Assembly: GCA_039000515.1 (NCBI GenBank)
Contig: JBCFYV010000587.1
Span: 62,001-126,000, forward strand
Source of the DNA: Timema cristinae
Taxonomy: Eukaryota > Arthropoda > Insecta > Phasmatodea > Timematidae
Direction of reading: 5' to 3'
DNA length: 64,000 nucleotides
Below, piece by piece: positions 22,245 through 32,785 of this stretch. Every line of letters starts with the position of its first letter. The stretch's first letter is position 1. Both the position numbers and the translations under genes were made by a program. The notes under the pieces were generated by a model, which did not search any database, was not told the DNA's origin, and saw nothing but the letters and a program-made list of their open reading frames with translations.

Positions 22245-22455
22245 CAATAATAATAATAATAATATTTAGCACCGCGTATTACTACCCGTTCGGGTTATTC
22301 GCTTTAAGTACTAATTACCCTAAAGGATTAGGAATTGGGAAGGTTTAATTAGATGAAGTGAACCTGCATTTGCGTGGAGGGAGAGTGGAAAACCATTTAG
22401 GAAAAACAACCCACAGTTCACCTGACCGAGATTCAAAACTCGCCCTTTCCTTAAT
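22245..22455 (-). repeat. tRNA-derived SINE inserted at the ATPase 3' end
   Basis: The tail (TAATAATAA, then 'tattactacccgttcggg') is at the left, the body 'gaggga' and 'gagtggaaaaccattt' in the middle, and the B-box-like end near 22430. The head runs into the ATPase reading frame at about 22441-22460. Its insertion marks the loss of the ATPase C-terminus. Confidence 0.75.
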
Positions 22456-22810
22456 GGAATATATTTTGCGTAAGGTACATGACGCTCATATTTTGATGGT
22501 GGCATCCTTTGGTGAAAAGATCGACGACCACTTCGTTGGCTTCACGCATCAGGTCGTCCAAGATAATCAGCTGTGGAGAGTCATTACAGACATCATCCAT
22601 TTCCGGCAAACCCTTACAGAATATGACGTGGGGACTTGTCCCGTCTTGTTCGAATCCCGGTTGCCATAAAGCATAATACCATGTGATTTTATCAAATTTA
22701 ACGTCACACATTGTGTCCAAGTGACGGATAAAGTCTGCTACAAAATGTGACTTTCCACAGCCGGACGGGCCGCTTATGATGGCCGAAAATGGATGTTTCA
22801 ACTTGTCCAT
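22451..22810 (-). pseudogene. Polinton packaging ATPase, C-terminally truncated
   Basis: The frame opens at ATG 22810 and stops after 119 codons. The Walker A motif 'GPSGCGKS' lies near residues 14-21 and a Walker B-type 'LIILDDL' near residues 80-86, followed by 'VMYLTQNIF' (sensor-like) near 110. This is the FtsK/HerA-type genome-packaging ATPase of Polintons, adintoviruses and virophages. Family members are longer; here the frame ends where a SINE begins, so the C-terminal portion is missing. The remaining part has no internal stop. A TATA box lies about 40 bp upstream. It would pack DNA into capsids in an intact element; this copy is not expected to be functional. Confidence 0.85.
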
Positions 22811-22846
22811 AATGTTTGAGACTGAGCTTATAAGCTATATGAGCTT

Positions 22847-22857
22847 GTATTTATAGG
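22847..22857 (-). promoter_or_regulatory. TATA box of the ATPase gene
   Basis: The minus strand reads 'cctataaatac' 37-47 bp before the ATG at 22810, and an initiator-like 'ctcagtc' lies about 26 bp downstream of it. Spacing is that of a standard RNA polymerase II core promoter. Confidence 0.6.
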
Positions 22858-22859
22858 AT

Positions 22860-23460
22860 AGGAGGGAGGTGTGGAGGTATAGACGTTAAAACACAAACAT
22901 AACAATTTTTACAATATTTATTCTGTCATGAAAAAGTATATACAGAGTGTAAAGTATACCGTGAATATTTACAATATTTTTTACAATATTTATTTACACA
23001 CAGTGAAAAGTATGCTGCGAATATTTACAATATGGGGGAATAGTGGCCTCGGTACTAAATAAAGATGGTTTCAATTTAAAAGAAAATAAATATATATATT
23101 TACAGTTTATTATATATTTTTGAATAGATTTAAAATAAAGATTTATACAATCGGTTTAGTTATACTTGACTAGAAAGAAAATAAATATATACACAAACAA
23201 TTTATTAGATTTAAATAAAAAAATATATACAAACAATTTATTATAATTAAAATATATATACAAATAAATAATTGACTAGAAAAAATCAGGTAGGCGGAGG
23301 ACTGTGCTGGCAAATAAAAAAATATAAAAATGTATCCCGGGTGCATAAAAATATATAAAAAATATGCTCGTTTTCATGCAGAAAAAAATATGAAAAAAAA
23401 TTTCAAATCTTTGAAAAATGGTATGTCAGTGGAACTGTCTAAAGTGAAAGAAAAAAAGAT
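22860..23460. other. AT-rich intergenic spacer in the element
   Basis: Repeated 'tttacaatattt' and 'aatatatacaaa' motifs fill the gap between the ATPase promoter and the polymerase 3' end. No gene is seen. Confidence 0.6.
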
Positions 23461-23490
23461 GGTTATTCAGCCCGTCTAAATAAGCACCTT

Positions 23491-26400
23491 TTATTCGTGG
23501 CGAGCGCGTTTACAAGGACTCTGATACCCAAACGGCAACGTATTAAAATCATCGGTTATCCGGCGTTTGGTGTACACGGGCCGGTAGACTTTAGTCTGCG
23601 AAACGGTACATACAGTCGCAAGACCTTTTCTTACAATTTTGTGCGGTATCTGTATGTATCTTTCCGCAGCCTGTTCGGTGACCATCGCTTTCAAAACTTC
23701 AAAATTAACATCGTTCCGGTTGCCATAGTTAATGGTGATCCCGCGAACCTTGCACACCGTTTTTGTTTTGGCAGGATCGCCGCCAACACAAACTCGGTAA
23801 GCGTAATTTTTGGGACCACCAGATACAAAGGTGCTAATGTAGCTTCCCGGACCGTAATCCTGAAGTTCATCAGTGAGGTCACCTAAAAAGTCTCCGGTCG
23901 GTGGACTCCAATCACAGGGGCGTTCGGTGAATAGAACGCTATCTGTATCATGATATAAAACGCGGTCCCCAATTGTTCAAGGATGCTGTATAAGTGCAAC
24001 CTAGCCATAGCAGTCGTGTAGCACGCCACCGCCACACTCGTGTTAGTGTTAGGGCGCAACGCGTCAAGCGCATCCTTGTAATTGAGGAACATAACCTCCT
24101 CATTTACATCAATGACGCTGTCCACGGTGATGTACGGATCCGTCAGGTACTTGTGGACGCCCTGATAGTCGTTGACAACGGCTACGTGTGGTAAATCGGG
24201 TCTTTGCCCAAACTTTCCCCACAGTGAATTTAAAAAATGTTTAGCCAGATTGCGGAGACCAGGGTTTTTACAAACAGAGCCGAAATCTAGTTTTACCCCT
24301 TCCCTTTCCTCATAATTTTGAATTTAAGCTAACTTTTCCTCTTGTGAGGTACACCACTCTGGCCATCCGCTGGCTTCTTGTTTAATTTAAAAAAAAGTTT
24401 CAATGTACCCGTGAAACAGGCCGCCAGAACGCGTCTGACGGTCATAAACAGATACATTGTACTCCCACACTTCGTGCACTGTTTCAACGGTGTAGCCTTT
24501 CTCAACGGCTTTTCGGATCTCGTCAATCACCCAGACGCCTGTCAACCATCGATCTTTTTTGTCGTCGTGCCGACACGCGCCTTGGTTTTTCTCCTCCCCG
24601 CATTTCCTGCACAAGATGAACATTAGCTTGTCGTGCAGCCGTGTAGGCAATACGGGCAGGAATAAATTTCGCGGAGGCGTCACTGTAACTTTGGCTATGC
24701 CTTCTACTTGATCTATAGACGGACAATTTGGTTCCAAGTGAATTTTGGGGTGGCCGACTGGGTATTTTTTGTACTTGCAAACGTATGGATACAATGAACA
24801 CACATCCAAGTACTTGATCTTCTCTCCACAAGAAAGGTCTGTTTCGTGGAAGAGCTTGATACAATTTGTACGCCCGCCAAAGAATGCATCCCTGGACTGA
24901 GAGGTTCCTTGGTATACACCTCGTGCCGGAGTACAAATTGCTGCAAGTCCTTGTCTGTGCGTTTCATCGCATTAAACATGCACTCCCACATCTCTACGAC
25001 CGTGTAGCCGGCATTCTTAAACTTCTCCAAACAAGCCATGGTCGCTTCATAACGCGTCTCCATGGTCTCGTGGGGATAATTTTTGACGGGGGTGGTCCTG
25101 TCAGGGTAACAGAGAGGGCACCCGTGCCAATAACAGCCCAGAACTGTAAGACGGTGGTGGTATCTCCAGCTTTAACAACGTCTACACGTCGCCCTAACAC
25201 ATATTCCTCACGGCCGTTACCCGCATGAAGAATAGAGACACCGCGCTGATGGGCCTCCCAGCAGAGCCATTGTACAGCGACGTGCGACTGTTGGTCTGCG
25301 CACCGATAGCCACAGTTAGGGATAATACCGATAGTATTCTCCTTAAGATGACTTCGGCGGTAAACCAACATGGCCGCTCCAGCTATCGTACACGCCTCTC
25401 TGAAAGGATCCACCTTTGCTTTCTCCATGAGCATGTCTCTAAACTTCAGGCAGGCCTTCCGTAGGATCTCTACATCTTTCACACAATACAGTTCCAACTC
25501 GCGTTTAAAATCAAAGACATAATTTTCTTTGACCAACGCGTCATACCACTTCTCAAAGTGCTCTTTTACCTCAACTGACATCTCACCGATGCCGTAGTCC
25601 TCCTTTGGCGGCAAGGGACCCCTATACCCCTCGTTTTCTTTTTTGTTGAAAAAATGGGGGAAATGTCCATTGGCCAAAGACTCGTCCAAGCCGAAAGTTT
25701 TGGGCAATTTGGACAACGACATTGGGAGAAAGTTCAGTGAGTCAATAAAGTGGAGCGGGCCGTAACGCATGAACATGATTTTCCCACCGTTCATTATAAA
25801 TTCTGGAGTCCATTTTTTTACCTCCATCATGTATCTTAAAATAAAATTACCATCATAGGATTTAGCGTTATGGCCGAGGAGGGTGATATCCTTAAATTTT
25901 GAAGCTTTAATTTGACCTATAAATTTAAAAAATTGGGCCATTGTGGTATCACCCTTGAATATGCGAGTCCTATCGCCCCCACAGTCGGTGCAATGATGGT
26001 CATTTGCATCTATATGAACACAAGCCTTACAACACGTTTGCACGACACATAGGTTTGGTTCGTGTAAGTACGTGCTGGCCGCACCTTGAAGAAGCGTTTA
26101 TTGTCTGCATTCAAAATCATAGAACACAAACATGAAATTGCTCTTTTCCAGTGACGGCTTTGACGGGGCCTGCTTCATATAGCAGAAATGACCAAAAGGG
26201 AGATGGGTCTCGCATACTCTACAAAAAGTCTCATAACACCTATATGAATAATTTGATTTTTCCAAACTGAAAAATTGCCCGCATACCTCGCAAACCTTTT
26301 TTACATCACAGACCGATCTGTGACCGCTGAAAAAACCGGGACGTTTATGGTTATCAAAACACGTCTGATTTGTGAACCAACGCCCGCAGTCTTTACAGAC

Positions 26401-27009
26401 CACAGATCGGCCTTTGTTATTACGGCTATATGTGCTTGCGGGAGAGAGTTTATCACAATAACGTCCACTCCCGCGAGGATCCTTAAAGTGGCAGAGTTTA
26501 ACGTACAGTGGTGCTGTACTCAAAAACAAACTATTACTCTGCAACACCCGACTTACATTATCAAGCACCGCTCTAGCGTCTAGCTGGTTTGCTCGTCTAA
26601 ATGAGACATACACAGGACTCAATGTTGCGTCGGCGGTACTTAAAAGCAAGCCAAGGTGGTCATCGGCGCTGACGCCGTGGTCCTTTAGCCGACGGAGCAA
26701 ATTATTAATTTGTTCTTCAAGCCAGCTTAATGCGTCACGATCGCTTGCTGGAGCACCAAGCTGTATGGTAATTTCTCTACCAGTATAAAAGAAACGCCTC
26801 AATTGTTTAATCCTCTCTTCGATGATGCGAAGAGGGATACCATTTGACAATGCCCCGCCTACCTGGTTTACCGAGCCAATAATTCCCTGTTGAGGGGCAG
26901 AAGACGGTCCCGCTATCGCCAGCTCCATGGGCCCCATCTCCCTCGCCGCCGCCGCCGGGGCTCGAACTCCGTCTCCCTGCCGTAGAGGCCGGAGTGAAGA
27001 TGTTCCAGC
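23491..27009 (-). pseudogene. Polinton-type family B DNA polymerase, broken
   Basis: Coding sequence runs from about 27009 (first ATG 26937) to the stop near 23491, about 1,150 codons, the usual size for Polinton PolB. In order are a poorly conserved N-terminus, Cys-pair zinc-binding motifs ('CKDCGRWF', 'CEVCGQFF', 'CRVCETHL'; 26400-26180), exonuclease motifs ('FYDFEC' near 26115, 'GHNAKSYDG' near 25860, 'CVKDVEILR' near 25485), palm motif A 'DVCSLYP' (near 24800), a motif-B-like region (near 24020) and motif C 'YHDTD' (near 23950), then a basic C-terminus. Breaks are an in-frame TAA at 26098-26100 and frame changes near 25140, 24890, between 24400 and 24310, and near 23960. The polymerase is protein-primed in this family. 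The copy is inactive. The frame stays open upstream of ATG 26937 to another TAA at 27010-27012, beyond which lies the spliced ORF. Confidence 0.9.
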
Positions 27010-29274
27010 TTACAGGGACACAGAGGCTCGAACCCCTTCTCTCTGGAGCTGGGGCGATGCGGCTACATAGGGCTGGAGGGGTCCCACCGCTGGTGATGGT
27101 GGCTCTGTGGTCATCCCGCCATTTCCGGCCTCCAATTCAACTATAACACATGTCAAAGTAAGCCTTGTTACAACAGGCGCATATTTTTTCTTTAAAATGT
27201 ATAATATGTTTGAATTTTCAATTGCTTTAGACGTAACAGGCATTTACAGAATTGAGTCAGCATTTGCGGGGGAGGGAGAGTGAAAAAAATTGTTTCTAGT
27301 TTACCTTGCTAAGATTTGACGCTCAAACTCATCTCTTTAATACTTTTTGTATTATTATTATTACTATAGCATGTTCAATTTTTCAATTACTTTAGACGTA
27401 ACCGACATTTACAGAAGTGCGTCAGCATTTGCGGCGGAGGGAGAGTGAAAAAAATTGTCTCTAGTTTACCTTGCTAAGATTAGAAGCTCAAACTCATCTC
27501 TTTAATACTTTTTGTATTATTATTATTATTATTATTAATATAGCATGCTCAATTTTTCAATTGTTTTAGACGTAACCGACATTTACAGAAGTGCGTCAGC
27601 ATTTGCGGCGGAGGGAGAGTGAAAAAAATTGTCTCTAGTTTACCTTGCTAAGATTTGAAGCTCAAACTCATCTCTTTAATACTTTTTGTATTATTATTAT
27701 TATTATATCATTTTAGCAACGGAGATTACGTCTTAAGATACTTTTCGCTTTAATTGTTTCAACTACGAATGTGTCAATTTATTGAAAAAAAAAAAACGCC
27801 TGAGATTATGCTCGCGTATTGAATTGATAGCTATGATACTAGATGTTGTTTCTAACGCCTGCATAATGAGTGGATAGACAGCCCGCCGCACTTAACACAA
27901 CGAAAGTTAGACACCTTAAAAGGGTAGTAAAATTTGAGTTTATGTTTGGCGGTAAACAAAAGACGGTAATAAATTGACAGAGGAAATGTACAGCCCTTAG
28001 CTAAAAATACATTTTACTATATTAAACCTGCAACGTGTAAACATACATAAGAACACGTAAACATTTAGACTGGAATTAAAAAAAGTACGCCCTAAAGTGT
28101 CAGCCAGTCACAAATTTAGTACAAGAAGAATATACTCTCATTTTCATCCCCTGTTTGGATTCGAACCCGTGGCACTGCATACATATAGTTTTTAAATTGG
28201 TTACTATTACACATCATAAATTAAAGTGTACGGACTTATGTTTATGCAGAGTGAAACGTGACTGTCTAAAGTGTTGATTACAATTTTCTGACTTTGTACA
28301 GGAAATGAACCCGTGACCAGGATACACTAAAATGATACTCGATCACATTGTAAAACGACAATTATAATTTTCTGTCTTTGAACCCGGGACCCTTTATTGA
28401 ACAAAATAGTTGACTAAACCAGTATTTTCGCTTATCCCAAGAGGGAATTGAACCCGGGACTCCCCCCACTGGCTCAGTATAAATCATACAGGTAAGATTT
28501 TTAATAAACGTTTAAGTAGCAATATAGTTTTCCTTGCTCTAAACTGTAAACACACGCATTCTTTTATACACTAAACGATGTAGTACAAGCTCACTGCTAG
28601 CAATTGTTTTCGACTCTGAGGGGCGATATAACAGGATTTGTGCGAGAGAGAGAGAGAGAGCTACACTGACTAGTGGCTACATGTAGAAGGTACTTACATA
28701 GCAGTCGGTCAAGGGTGTCCAAATCTGCCCAAACAGCGGGAGGCGCATTTCCCATGGCGACGAGGGGCACCGGTGGTAGGGGCGCAGGCGCGAAGATACA
28801 GGGGGAGGGCCTGGGGTCGACGTCAGTGGCGTCGTGAGTGGCACCGATTCGTAAGGGCGTCTCCGGGGGAGTCGATGTCTCTACAACTGACGGTATGCAT
28901 CCCCGAAGCCCTTCGTCTAAACCGTACGGATCCCAGTAGTCTGAAATTAAATAAATACAAATTAGTTAGCATTTACAGGGGAAAAAAAACACCAACAAGA
29001 CTCTAATATATATGTTTTTAGTCTGTTAATTACCCATGGACCAGTCACCATCAGCGTTGCAAATCCCGTTTTCATTAAACAGTAGCAGCTGGTCCAGGCT
29101 ATTGGGATCCTCCGGTTGTAGATCCCCTCCAATCATCGGGGGCTCTTCAGCTAACAAAGGAAAGAACACTGTTGTACACCCCACATGTATTAATAAAAAA
29201 ACTTTAAATATACAAATATATTTAAAATAAAACATACCTGAGGGTAGACAATTTTCTGCCGCCTTGAAACTCAT
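27010..29274 (-). CDS. predicted four-exon spliced ORF upstream of polymerase B, function unknown
   Basis: I infer four exons on the minus strand: 29274-29238, 29150-29034, 28940-28698 and 27140-27010. Every junction has GT-AG ends: donors 'gtatgt', 'gtaatt', 'gtaagt'; acceptors ending 'ttag', 'tcag', 'atag'. All three introns are phase 1. The joined length is 528 nt, exactly 175 codons plus stop, with no internal stop. The first exon starts 'MSFKAAENC'; exons 2 and 3 are acidic, with hydrophobic clusters 'LDQLLLF' and 'DLDTLDRLL' and a proline-rich stretch between; exon 4 is Pro/Gly-rich. A TATA box lies 57 bp upstream of the ATG. The last exon is in the same frame as PolB, separated only by TAA 27010-27012, so it may be either a separate protein or the N-terminal extension of the polymerase. 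The composition would suit a transcription activator-type protein, but that is speculation. Family not recognised. Confidence 0.6.
27211..27712. repeat. three tandem SINE-derived units (about 164-175 bp)
   Basis: Units start near 27211, 27375 and 27550. Each contains 'ttagacgtaac', 'gtcagcatttgcgg', 'ggagggagagtgaaaaaaat', 'ctagtttaccttgctaag' and an ATT-type microsatellite end. The 'gcatttgcg..gagggagagtg' block is shared with the SINE bodies, so the array grew from a SINE fragment. It lies inside the predicted 1.5-kb third intron of the spliced ORF. Confidence 0.85.
28150..28475. repeat. cluster of tRNA B-box-like motifs
   Basis: Four motifs like 'gattcgaacccgtgg', 'atgaacccgtgac', 'tgaacccgggac' and 'attgaacccgggac' lie near 28153, 28306, 28378 and 28449, in the orientation of reversed B boxes. 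They look like a row of degraded SINE heads within the third intron. No tRNA fold was confirmed. Confidence 0.4.
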
Positions 29275-29330
29275 GTCAGTGTTTCTTTGCGCAATTACAA
29301 CTTGAAATGACCGATAGTGATTACTGGCGC

Positions 29331-29341
29331 CCTATTTATAG
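29331..29341 (-). promoter_or_regulatory. TATA box for the spliced ORF
   Basis: The minus strand reads 'gctataaatag' 57-67 bp upstream of ATG 29274. About 45 bp further upstream is a palindromic 'tgcgcatgcgca' (29388-29399), similar to an NRF1-type site. Together they look like a genuine core promoter near the right end of the element, reading inward. Confidence 0.6.
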
Positions 29342-29399
29342 CCCTCTCAAAGGGCTTGCCGCCTGCAATGACCTAGCTACTGCGCATGCGCAATACAGA

Positions 29400-30194
29400 T
29401 CTGGTCATAAGACCATTTGTAGATCCCGTTATTCGGCAGATTGCTCCTACCTACCGACGCGAACAGACGCGTCTGCAAACCTACCCTCTTCTTATGCGGC
29501 ACTATCCCGCAAATTCGGGTACATTTTATCTGCATTATACTTTACGCATAAATTTCCTATTAGTGTAAATAAATACATCTTGTTCCAACCCTCCAGATCA
29601 CCAAGCTGTCCAACGAGTTTTATTCACCTCTGGTTTCCCCACCCTCCCTCCACGCAGCTGTGCGAGGAGGCCTTTGTTTTAACACCTAATATGATTACAG
29701 GCATAGGTAAGGTCAGTGTTAGAGTAACTTTTCTATCTTTAAGATAAGCTTGTTATAGCATAATTTACTTGCGTCAATATACAATAATTAATGTATATTA
29801 AAATCGGACAGGTAGTAAGAAGTGGTTGTGCTAGATATTTGGTTTTAAAAGATACATTAGAATCTTTCACTCTCCACCTCCAAATGGATGTGTGTGCGAG
29901 CTGTCATAGACTTTGGGCAGTGGAGCTTAAACACGTCAACGTTCAACCAAAGTAGTAGCGAAACTGTCTTATAACGGTAAATTATTTGTTCGCTTGGTGT
30001 GCCTGTTTTTGCACGGAGCTTATTGCCTGTCAGTCACACCACAGAAGGTAACGACCCTGGGAGGGTGTTGGGGGATCCCCGGCTCTGTGGAAATTCCAGT
30101 CCGGGGGAAGCGGTGATTCCGGCCACCAGCTCCTTGCGATGTCGAAACTGGAACAACCCGGCTCTTAGTGGAGTGGGGGGATTCAACTGCCTGA
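29400..30194. other. right-arm non-coding sequence inside the inverted repeat
   Basis: Plus-strand ORFs here (29307-29747, 29999-30316) lack recognisable content and overlap the promoter and the inverted repeat; I do not call them. The stretch 30040-30190 is GC-rich. Confidence 0.5.
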
Positions 30195-30606
30195 AAAGTG
30201 AAAGGCTGATTGCCACTGTTGGAGGTGAGTACGTCATAGAGCCAATGTTCATTATATCATTGACAGTCATAGTGAGAGGTTGGTGCCTCTTGTCTCATGC
30301 TCCCACAACGCTCTAAAACTCCAACACCTCGATCCTTAATTAGCATAAATTAATTAATAATTTAAAAGGCCGTCAGGAGAGGTTCAGGCCTTGTGACGAT
30401 GGAACCAATGCTCATTCAACATAAGACAGCACTTGCTAGAGGTTCAAAACGATGAATAAAAACTCCAACACCACCTCTATCCTACCAATTAATTAATTAA
30501 CAATAATAATTAATCAGCAAGAATCAACATGGCAGAGTTGCTCGGCCAGGGAGGTGGTAGGGGAGGGGGGAATAACGGTACCTCTAAATGACATGAAATG
30601 CCTCAA
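30195..30606 (-). repeat. right terminal inverted repeat of the Polinton, internally duplicated
   Basis: Two related units (about 30195-30345 and 30365-30560) match in reverse complement the units at 15994-16345. Shared blocks include 'gtgaaaggctg' at the inner edge, 'ggccttgtgac' with 'caaccaatg'-type flank, 'cattcaacataagacagc', 'actccaacacca' and 'ggggggaataacggta' at the outer edge (near 30565). The outermost 30 bp (to about 30606) matches more weakly. Confidence 0.7.
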
Positions 30607-32785
30607 AATGACCTGAAATGAGGTCAAGGTCAAGTAGATTTGAAACGACCCCCCAAATATAGACCGTTTTCGATATAAACGCTCTGAATATGTTACATAT
30701 AGGCAGTTTTATGTATGAATGACTGTTCCGAAACGTCCCGAACACTACTATCCTGTGAACGTCTGTCATCAGTTAATAATAGCAATTTCAATCAATTAAA
30801 ATAGTTCGCTTTACTTAACACTAGCCCCCTTCCCAGTAAAAAAATATTGTAAAGAATCCTGTAAAACAAAGCTTCAAATCATCCATCATGTCAATATAAA
30901 AACAAAACTTTTTTACTTATATTTTTTGAAAATACAGTCCTACCATCACTGTATAGCCCCCTCCCTCTTTTTATCTTCCCTCCTATTTTCATCTCATTCC
31001 TCTTTCCTCCGCCCTCCTCCACACCCCCTTCAACAACTTCTTTTTCAACGACTATATAATATACTATTGACATTTTTATGAGGAATAAATTAAATTTTCA
31101 AAATAAAATATAGCCTATATTACTCTCCGTTAATGTAGCTTTATAATGGGGAAAGAATTTTTCAAATCGGTCCAGTAGTTTTTGAGTTTATCCATTACAA
31201 ACAAAAAAAACCAATAAAATCTTTTTATAATATTAGTATAGAAGTAGTATACATTTACGGTCCTCAGGGTGGAAGTGATGTCATGAAGGTAGTGGGATGG
31301 GGTTTTTGGTATAGGCGCTTATACACGGGGTATTTACAGGGCAGGCATGTGAAGTTATATTTTTTTCTTATAGGCCCTTATACACGTAGATGATTTTCAG
31401 GGCAGAGGTATGTGAGGGGTGGCGAGGGGTGCGTGAGGGTGGTGGTGGGGTTTGGTTAAACATGTCGGGCGGTGAGGGGTGTGGGAGGGTTAACCTCCGT
31501 CTGTATACATTGCTCCTTTCAAGTATTGCTTCTCTCTCTCTTACAAGGAACTTAGTAGTTTTCTTCATCTTTAGGATATTCCACACCTGGACTCGGGGAT
31601 CTAACCCGGGACCTTTGTGAGTTATCCAGGAATCTTCCCGTGCACGGAGGTTAAGGCAGAGTCTATGATGGACGTGCGGAAATCATCGGCTACTGAATAG
31701 CTCTGTATTGGCGTATTAAGCCAAAGTCCAAGGTTTGATTTCCGTGTCCGAATATCATTTTTCAGTTCTCAGAATATGATTCCGTGAGATGGCGCAAAAA
31801 AAATCCCTTGACACGCGTGTCTACTTGATAGGTTACAGGGAAGCACGGGGAAATATCTAGACATGATCAAAGTTGAGTTTACAAAGGAGAGTCAATCTTG
31901 ATTAACGGGGAACTTTAAAAGCGGGTGGGTGATCTCACAGGTATACACTTATACCTAATATGAGACCTAAATATTGATACCAAGGTTTTGATATTGAATA
32001 ATTAATTAAGAAAGATACTAAATTATTTATGGTAGCTACCTCGCATCTAATTAGGTTCCTCCATGTTCATCTTTAACCCCTTAGACACTATACTATAGGT
32101 ACGGCCCAATCTTCATACAGTAGTAAAAAAAACGTATTCTATGTAGCCAAAATTAATAAGATTTCACAATAATGTTAGTGCTTTTTTTATAGATATTAAT
32201 AATATCCGGTAACTGTTAAACCTCTAGATGACATTACGTGCGGTATGAAAGCATTAAAAAGATTCATTCCAAACTCTAGGTATTGTTACCTCTCAGAATA
32301 TAATCTTAAATGGATACTCTTTTATTTCTATGTAATGTCTCTCTCTCTCTCTTTGCTCAGAACATAGTCTTAAAAATGATACATTCTAAACTTTTTAATG
32401 TGGAAATTCTTAAGATTAAATATCTTCTATACAGCGAGTAAAATCTCTTTCTCTATCCCTTTTTTTCATCTTTCTTAACAGGATCGTGAACTAAGGTTAA
32501 ATAAATAGTACAACCTCTTATTTAATGTGTATATTCTTAAGATTACAATGATACATACATATATATATTCAGTACAAAGATTATTAAAAATTAAATTCTT
32601 TCTCTCAGAAAAAAATAAGTCTTTCATTCGGTGCATACAATGATTATATATAAAGTCTTTGGGTGAACACCCGCGCGTCTCACCGTCATAGAACGTGACA
32701 ATACATTACATTTTAGAGATTGGAGGAGTACTTCTAAACAGATTAAACCAATACCATTTTAGAAAACATTCTACACTAGTCAAAA
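30607..32785. other. repeat-rich non-coding sequence
   Basis: No gene is supported. There is a pyrimidine-rich stretch at 30940-31050, G-rich 'gaggggtg' repeats at 31405-31490, SINE-like B-box fragments at about 31590-31615 and 31720-31745, and a CT run near 32339-32352. A short stretch at 30660-30690 matches, in reverse complement, the minisatellite at 38690-38778. Confidence 0.5.

Larger units (their letters stand above)
15994..30606. mobile_element. decayed Polinton/Maverick (adintovirus-like) element, about 14.6 kb
   Basis: Two diverged inverted repeats (left 15994-16345, right 30195-30606) enclose a Polinton gene set: protein-primed-type DNA polymerase B and a packaging ATPase on the minus strand at the right, and small genes on the plus strand at the left. 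The size fits the family. The exact outer ends and the 6-bp target duplication could not be fixed by eye. No retroviral-type integrase, cysteine protease, major or minor capsid gene was recognised. The centre (about 18.7-22.4 kb) is filled with AT-rich repeats and SINEs, so those genes were probably lost or replaced. Coding parts are more GC-rich than the surrounding intron. This is a dead endogenous copy. Confidence 0.75.

Noticed and set aside
22451..27012. TAA stops in PolB and ATPase as recoded glutamine or an alternative code
   Set aside because: Only three TAA codons are involved, the ATPase one lies at a SINE junction, and frameshifts show ordinary decay.
29307..30316. Plus-strand ORFs in the Polinton right end
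   Set aside because: They overlap the promoter and the inverted repeat and have no recognisable content.
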